DNA from: Cyclospora cayetanensis | Taxonomy: Eukaryota > Apicomplexa > Conoidasida > Eucoccidiorida > Eimeriidae | Length of the DNA: 64,000 nucleotides | Direction: 5' to 3' | Assembly (NCBI RefSeq): GCF_002999335.1 | Contig: NW_020312047.1 | Location: 1 to 64,000 of the forward strand | In this document: positions 58,701 to 64,000 of the stretch, one piece after another | Layout of the letters: each line of letters begins with the position of its first letter | How positions within the stretch are numbered: the first letter of the stretch is position 1 | Position numbers and translations under genes: made by a program | The notes under the pieces: model-generated | Database searches by the model: none | Told to the model about the DNA's origin: nothing | Seen by the model: only the letters and a program-made list of their open reading frames with translations

Positions 58701-61237
58701 CCCTGCTTCCGGCTAGTGACCAGCAGACGCATAAAAATCTCCAGTGCCTCGGGTTTCTTGAGGCTCTGAAGACGCTCCTGCAGTGGCGCGTGGCGGCCTG
58801 CGCAAGCATCCCAACGCAAAAAGCACTCTGATGCCCCCCTAGCTCAAACACTATCGCACCTGGTGTTGCTTTCCCCGCTGCTGCGGGTGGAATATTCGAC
58901 CCTCTTCCAGCGCAGCCCTAAGCGTTGAACCAACACGATCTGCCGACTGCGCCTACGGAGGGGCTGTAGCATCCGGTCGGCTTCGTCTAACACCAAATGG
59001 CGCACTGCCCCGGCGAGGTGCAGCAAGGATCCAGGAGGGCCCCCTGCCAGGCGCTGAAGACAGCAGGACAAACAGACAGAGCCGCATGGACAAGGCCTTG
59101 AAGGGGAAACCCTGCGGCTGCCGAGGCTCGATTTCGAAAGAGTAGGAGCCAAGGAGATAGGAGCGCCCCCGATGGCAGCAAACAAGCAGTCAGTTTCCTC
59201 CCGAAGGGTAAAGTCTGTCAGTGGAGGGCGGCCATTTAGGAAGGAGGGCTTGAAGCGTACGGTAACGAGTCGCTTGAGTGTCTCAGGCGTAGCAAAGAGG
59301 ATGAGGCCGGAGGTGTCCACCCTACAAGCGGGGAGCGACAAAGAGCAGCCACGAGGAGGGCCTAGAATAAATATATACATAGAGTCCACATGTGCAGTCG
59401 CTCTAGTCTAAAACCAGTCGCAATGCCCTGCCAGCGACAGACGAAGGAGTTGCCGAGACATAGGCGAGAGACGGAGCTGGGGATAGCACAGGAGGGGCGC
59501 AAGGATGAGGAGGGAGGAGCGGAGGAGCACAGAGCCGCCTCCTACAACAAGGACCAAGACATTTTTTGTGAGGGCACGTCAGTTCAGAGAGACGTAGACT
59601 GCAAGAAGACTGAGAGGGCAAGAGGGGGCACTCAAGTATCTGCAAGTGGCCTCACTCGCAAGGAGGCATTTCCGTCTCGGTGGAATCCTGCAGCGCAGCG
59701 GATACCCCTGTTTGCAGTGTCTCTCCACCCAGCAGGAGCAGCCGTGGGAGGCAAATTCTTCGTGAGCTCAGGCCAGCCGGATTGCCCTTCCGCTGGATTT
59801 TAGCTGCTGCTTTGATCCATCCAGCGGCTGTAGCCCTCATCGACCCCAGCAGCTGCAAGGCGAGAGTCGCCGTAGGCGCTAGGACCACAGACACCACGCG
59901 AGCTGTAGAGATAGCCTGCACTGCTGAAGCAGAGACTGCACTTGCTGCTAGAGCGAACTGCTCATGCAGCGATGACCCCTTCATCGCAACGCTGGCTTGG
60001 CCGCGCTCAGCACGACGCGTCGCTGCCGCCGCTGCTGAGCGGGCGGTGTGCCATTGCAGCAGGGGGAGCACCAGAGCGAGAGTTTTGCCAGAGCCGGTGG
60101 GTGAAGAGAGGACGAGATCCCTCCCTGAAGCAGCCAGTGTCAATGCTTCCTCCTGAGCGCCGATGGGGCCTTCGAACCCGAGGGCTATCATGGTCTCCTG
60201 CTGTGCGGGGGATAATTCGAACGATTGCCCTCCATCCCACTGTGCGAGGCGTTGATGCTGGTGCAGTGCAAGTTGCGGCTGCTGAACCTTTTGATGCTGC
60301 CGCTCCTGGTGGTGGCGACGGTGGTTGCGCCGCTGTTGCTGCAATGTCAGAGTGTTCTGATCGCTGAGTCGCTGCTGTGTATACACACCTCGGCCCCTCT
60401 GGCCGCTCGGGGGCCTAGGCGTCCTGGAGGGCGGGGAGCAAGGAAGTTTGCTGGTAAGGGGGGTTCTCACAGAAGGGGGCAGTGATCTTCGTTTGGGGGA
60501 AATTGAAGGGCTTGATGAGGCTGTCGATGACGAGTATGCCCCCACTGAGGAGCCTGGGCCCCGTTGGCTGTGATCTCCAGCACACTGGTGGTCGGTCACC
60601 GCTGGATTGCTGCGGTGTTCTTTGCACGGGGGAACAGGGGCTCTAAGGAGCATCCAAGCCGGTTTATACAGCCCTAGGTACCTTTTGATGGGCCCCTCAA
60701 GGGGCCCCTGTATGGCTACATAGCGAGGGCATGTCGGTAAGGCAGCACCCCATGATGCATCAGGGGATGCAGTCGTGGTCCTCCCCACGATTTGATAGAG
60801 AGTCTCCTGCAGCAGCAGAAAGTGGAGAAGTAATATGCAGCCGCTGGGCATTAGAAGGATCCCACTGGGTGGGGGGTCCTATCCCTCGAGGTCATCAGAG
60901 AATCGACGGTTTACAGTGTACCATGGACGGGGCATTGGTGTTTCACGTAGTGAATATAGCTGATCACGCAAAAGGGAACCAAGAGACAGAAGGCTTGTCT
61001 AGCGCCTGGCGTAAACGAGCCTCGTTTCCCGTACTGCGTTGCTGCTGTCTTGAAGCCCCCAGATCGTGGCCCTTGAGCAGTAAGTTCCCAGCAATGAAGC
61101 TTCCCTTCGGAAGGAGACAAAGAGATTGCTGGGTTCGCAAGAACATGAAAAGGCTCTTCTAACTGGATGAACAAACAGAACAGCAAAAAAAAATGCCCCC
61201 AGCCCCATGGCATAGTTCTGGTTTTACATCGGCCCAT
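55734..61237 (-). CDS. DEAD-box RNA helicase, possibly organelle-targeted
   Basis: ATP-dependent RNA helicase, multi-exon. The best-supported exons are 60806-59656 and from 59321 downward, joining GA|G in phase. Motifs in order on the minus strand: Q-motif context FELSPAQQETMIALGFEGPI; motif I SSPTGSGKT; Ia VVLAPTATLALQLL; Ib ILFATPETLKRL; motif II VRHLVLDEADRML (about 58.98 kb); motif III ASAT (about 58.6 kb); motif IV region HHRTLLLLQQGSSL (57.4 kb); motif V AASMNEARGLHVEE (56.9 kb); motif VI ADLVLLLGRVQNPREYQHLA joined to GRVGRCGRPGLAVAIS (56.6/56.45 kb). A likely first exon (ATG at 61237 or 61213) begins GWGHFFLLFCLFIQLEEPFH, a signal-peptide-like segment followed by a basic Ser/Thr-rich stretch, as in apicoplast leaders. 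The C-terminal exon is probably 55734-56040. Intermediate exon edges are approximate. Confidence 0.75.
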
Positions 61238-64000
61238 TCAGCTTCAGTAGTAGACGGTGGTCGTTATGAAACCGCTTTCTCTGCAAACATTCATTTTTTT
61301 CATATATTCGAGAATCTACCTTAGTTTCACAACTTTTTCCAATCTCTGTTCAGAAGGCTTACACAAGCTCGCCTGACCGAAATGCGTGACCTAGAACGAC
61401 TAACGATAATTTTTTCGACCCGAAAAAGTAAAATTCTACCCTTAATCAAGGCTTGGACTAAACCGTCTTTTCAGGGTCCAGTGCATCCACCAGCATACGA
61501 TGAATCCAAAGTGGACATTTGCAAATTGGAAATCCGTGTGTTGTACTGCTGACTATGGGCCTTAACCCAAGCAGTACAGCGCCATTAGTACTAGATTAAA
61601 ATCGAAATTTCAGATCTACAGCCCGCGAGCTACGCTTACCGTCTGCTGTTCATTATGTTGCCTCTCTTCTCGTCAGATGAATGTGAACCGAAATGTACTG
61701 TCTATGGGTCACCTTGTTTACATCCAGGGAGAGTATGCCTCCACTTGGCACTACAAATAACCGCATTCCTCCAAACAGCTCTTACACATGTTCAAGTCTA
61801 TGGCATGGTTGATCATGGCGCATACAACGACCGACACAAGATAAGACAAAAACGTTGGCTTGACTAAAATTATTGCACATTGTACTATACTTAATATTTC
61901 CCCAAGAATTCGTAAGGACTTGACTAACTGATATATCTGCTTGTCTCGTCTATTTGTTGCCGAGCACTGTGACTCTTCACGCGAAGACAACATTTTGTGT
62001 GTGTGGAGATTTTGCGCGTATGTGCCACATGCTATATGCAACTACCTGTGACTGTTCAAAGTGCTTATAGGGTGCAGCATGATGCAACCTAGCTGTTCTC
62101 TTCCCTCATGCTGCAAACTCTTAGGCCCGCCGGCAGGGAAAGAAGGAACCTACTTAGAGGCGCACTCCGCAACCTCTCATAAATACGCATTGAGTCTGGA
62201 TTGCAGTGTCCCCTCCCGAAGTTGCTGGATAGAGCGGTACAGGAAAAGCCGTTCGAGCGGTACACACCTTGAGTAGCAGCTCTAATGCGGGACGATATAG
62301 GGGCTCCACTGTATATAACTGACTAACAGTTTATTCCCTTCTGCAGTTATTTCCAAATGGTGGGGATACATGGTTGCTGAGACTATTCGCTTCCCTGTGC
62401 TGTTAATATACGCCGCTAGCACTTGGATAAATGTAAAGTGTTGAGGAGCTTCCTGTGTCCTTTAGCTTTAAACACTGACTGGAGAACACCGTTACTTTGA
62501 AAAAAAGACAGTCCCAAACCAGTGTGTAAGTGCTAAGTCATGTGATGCGCTGTCGGACGACAAGCGATCGTTGTGCAGCAACAAAGAGGAACAAAATATA
62601 TGAATAGACATACATTTAGCGCTTTCTCTCTAAGCATGTGGATGCCCAAACGAGCACAGAAGTGCACCTTTTGCAACACCGACTTTATGGGCGGCATGCG
62701 AAGTGTCAAGTTATATCGAACAACTCTCCCGCCGGAGCACCAACAGCTATCAAATGCCCAAATATGAAACATCGTGAGACGGGAGACATAGGGAGGGGCT
62801 TATAGACGGCTGAAAAGATTCACGCTGTGCCCTTGATGTATACGGCCGCCAGATCTACAGAAAGTTTGGATGGAATCTCCACTGTAAATACGCTAGGGAA
62901 GTAGCTCTGCTTTCAATGATCCAAAACACATCAGAGCAATCATCCGTTATCTTTTTCATGAAGGACCAATGGCCACACCTCTGCAAGGGGTTTCAAAGAG
63001 ACCAAGCAACAAGGAAAATCACCGTACAACGCAACAGTCATGTTCCTTTCGCCCAGTTTGCATCTTAACACAGGCTCCTACTCGGCTCTTTCCTGATCTT
63101 GTTCTGTGGAGCTTAGCTATGCTCAAGCACAGACGTCCCAAACTACATATCATGCTTTCTTGCTAACGCACAAATAGAATATGCAATGCACCAGAATGTG
63201 CAGGCATTCAGTGATGATGCCGTAAAATGCAATCCTAAGATACTGTGACTTCACAATTGTGGGGTTTACAGATATGTGGATACTGAAGAAATATGTTTAA
63301 GGGCTACATTGCGCATAGGTTTTATGCGGTGTATGTCGCCGCAGGGGTGCTGCACTTCGAAAGTGCCAGCAGTGTACACCCACTGCATTAATACTGTAGG
63401 GGTGGAAAACTCAGTGCGACGAGTGCCAGAAACTGCAAATTGTCCTCGGAGCCTAGCGGGATTGGTCACTGTACAAGGAGGGCGAAAGGGGCCGAGAAAA
63501 AGGCTGTTAGGGGAGATTGACGCTCCTTCCACGGAATTCAGGGGTGCAAATCGCTAGAATATTCTGGCAATTTATTTACAGCTCGTTCTCTGCATTAAAA
63601 ATTTTCCGCCTTGCCATCAAATACAGCCAAGTTCGCAGAAAATGTCGGCCACGGCGGCCGGCCCCTGTGGCTTTGGAAATCCACACATTGCCAGGATTTT
63701 TAATGTTCCAGACAGAAGAACACCTAAACTCCTCGATCGAGAGGGGGTTCAACTGCTACACTTGTCTGATTTTTGCGGTAACGGGTGTCTAAGGAGGCAG
63801 TAGAACTCGCGTTCTGTTTTCAGATCCCTGCCCACGTGGAGGTCCCCCGAATAGAGAACCCGCCCTTTCTTCTACAAGATCCCGCTCTTGCGTCACAAAT
63901 CCTAGTTTTTAGACCGGATCCTTTTTTATTTAGCTTGTCTGAAGAGAAGTGCTCGGCGAGGCGACCAGCCCAACATGCGGGACAGGTCCTGTCAGGCCCT
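61238..64000. other. Gene-poor segment
   Basis: AT-richer, CAG-poor sequence with only short open frames and no recognised domain. It contains a diverged copy of the 12.7-13.5 kb repeat at about 61.79-62.34 kb. No RNA gene was recognised. Confidence 0.55.
61790..62340 (+). repeat. Diverged copy of the 12.7-13.5 kb repeat
   Basis: Blocks in the same order as at 12.7-13.5 kb: GCTTGACTAAAATTATTG (cf. ACTTGAGCAAAGTTTTTT), GACTTGACTAACTGATATAT (cf. GCAACGACTAATTGGG), TTTTGCGCGTATGTGCC (cf. CGTGCGCGTTTGCGCTA), GTGCTTATAGGGTGCAG (cf. GTGCTTAGAGGGTGCAG) and CTCTTCCCTCATGCTGC (cf. CTCTCCTCTCATGTTCG). Identity is low to moderate, with indels. Confidence 0.4.

Noticed and set aside
58844..59389. RsuA/RluA-type pseudouridine synthase (VDTSGLILFATPETLKRL resembles R-L-D-x-D-T-S-G-L)
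   Set aside because: The exon joins in phase to the helicase N-terminal exon, and ILFATPETLKRL fits DEAD-box motif Ib, followed by LVLDEADRML in the same frame.
1..64000. CRISPR arrays, rRNA or tRNA genes, bacterial operons
   Set aside because: No regularly spaced short repeats with unique spacers, no rRNA-like sequence and no convincing tRNA cloverleaf were seen. Gene structure is eukaryotic.

Overview
The window reads as nuclear DNA of a coccidian apicomplexan, most likely an Eimeria-type species (family Eimeriidae). The grounds are intron-rich genes with GT..AG introns of about 100-350 bp, dense CAG/CTG runs that give poly-Q, poly-A, poly-S or poly-L in whichever frame is read, long GA, CT and TATG microsatellites, and alternation of repeat-rich gene blocks with repeat-poor, gene-poor stretches. 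The gene content also fits: amylopectin (storage glucan) synthesis, GPI-anchor synthesis, and a DEAD-box helicase with a possible apicoplast leader. No bacterial operons, rRNA, tRNA or CRISPR were seen. The species call is inference.

Layout. 1-400: GA/GACA microsatellite. 582-2960 (-): WD40-like low-complexity protein. 4449-7951 (+): five-exon NRAMP metal transporter. 7952-14150: gene-poor, with diverged repeats and a possible LTR edge near 12.69 kb. 14977-19654 (+): seven-exon ZC3H14/Nab2-type poly(A)-binding zinc-finger protein. 21600-23152 (-): candidate ATG101 (HORMA-fold autophagy factor). 24819-35761 (-): a giant gene whose exons encode a starch/glycogen synthase domain inserted inside a branching-enzyme domain. 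38265-40236 (-): PPTC7-type PP2C phosphatase. 40.2-43.2 kb: gene-poor with a 146-bp tandem duplication. 43224-47424 (+): PIG-Q/Gpi1. 48510-49388 (-): TSSC4-like protein. 50182-51240 (-): unknown basic ORF. 51478-about 54850 (+): C2-domain membrane protein. 55734-61237 (-): DEAD-box RNA helicase. 61.3-64 kb: gene-poor, with a diverged copy of the 12.7-13.5 kb repeat.

The main discovery candidate is the 24.8-32.7 kb gene. Fifteen exons can be joined with matching splice phases at every junction (3525 nt, exactly 1175 codons including the stop). Read this way, the GH13 branching-enzyme domain runs from its N-terminal helices and CBM48 to the loop after catalytic region IV. It is then interrupted by a complete GT-B glycogen/starch synthase, and resumes at the exact homologous position through to its C-terminal all-beta domain. 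The GH13 catalytic residues are replaced while the synthase motifs are intact. This suggests a dead branching enzyme acting as a glucan-binding scaffold around a live synthase.

The genes do not form a pathway cluster; the order is typical of a eukaryotic chromosome. Exon boundaries were inferred by reading splice sites against family alignments remembered in general terms. No database search was run.
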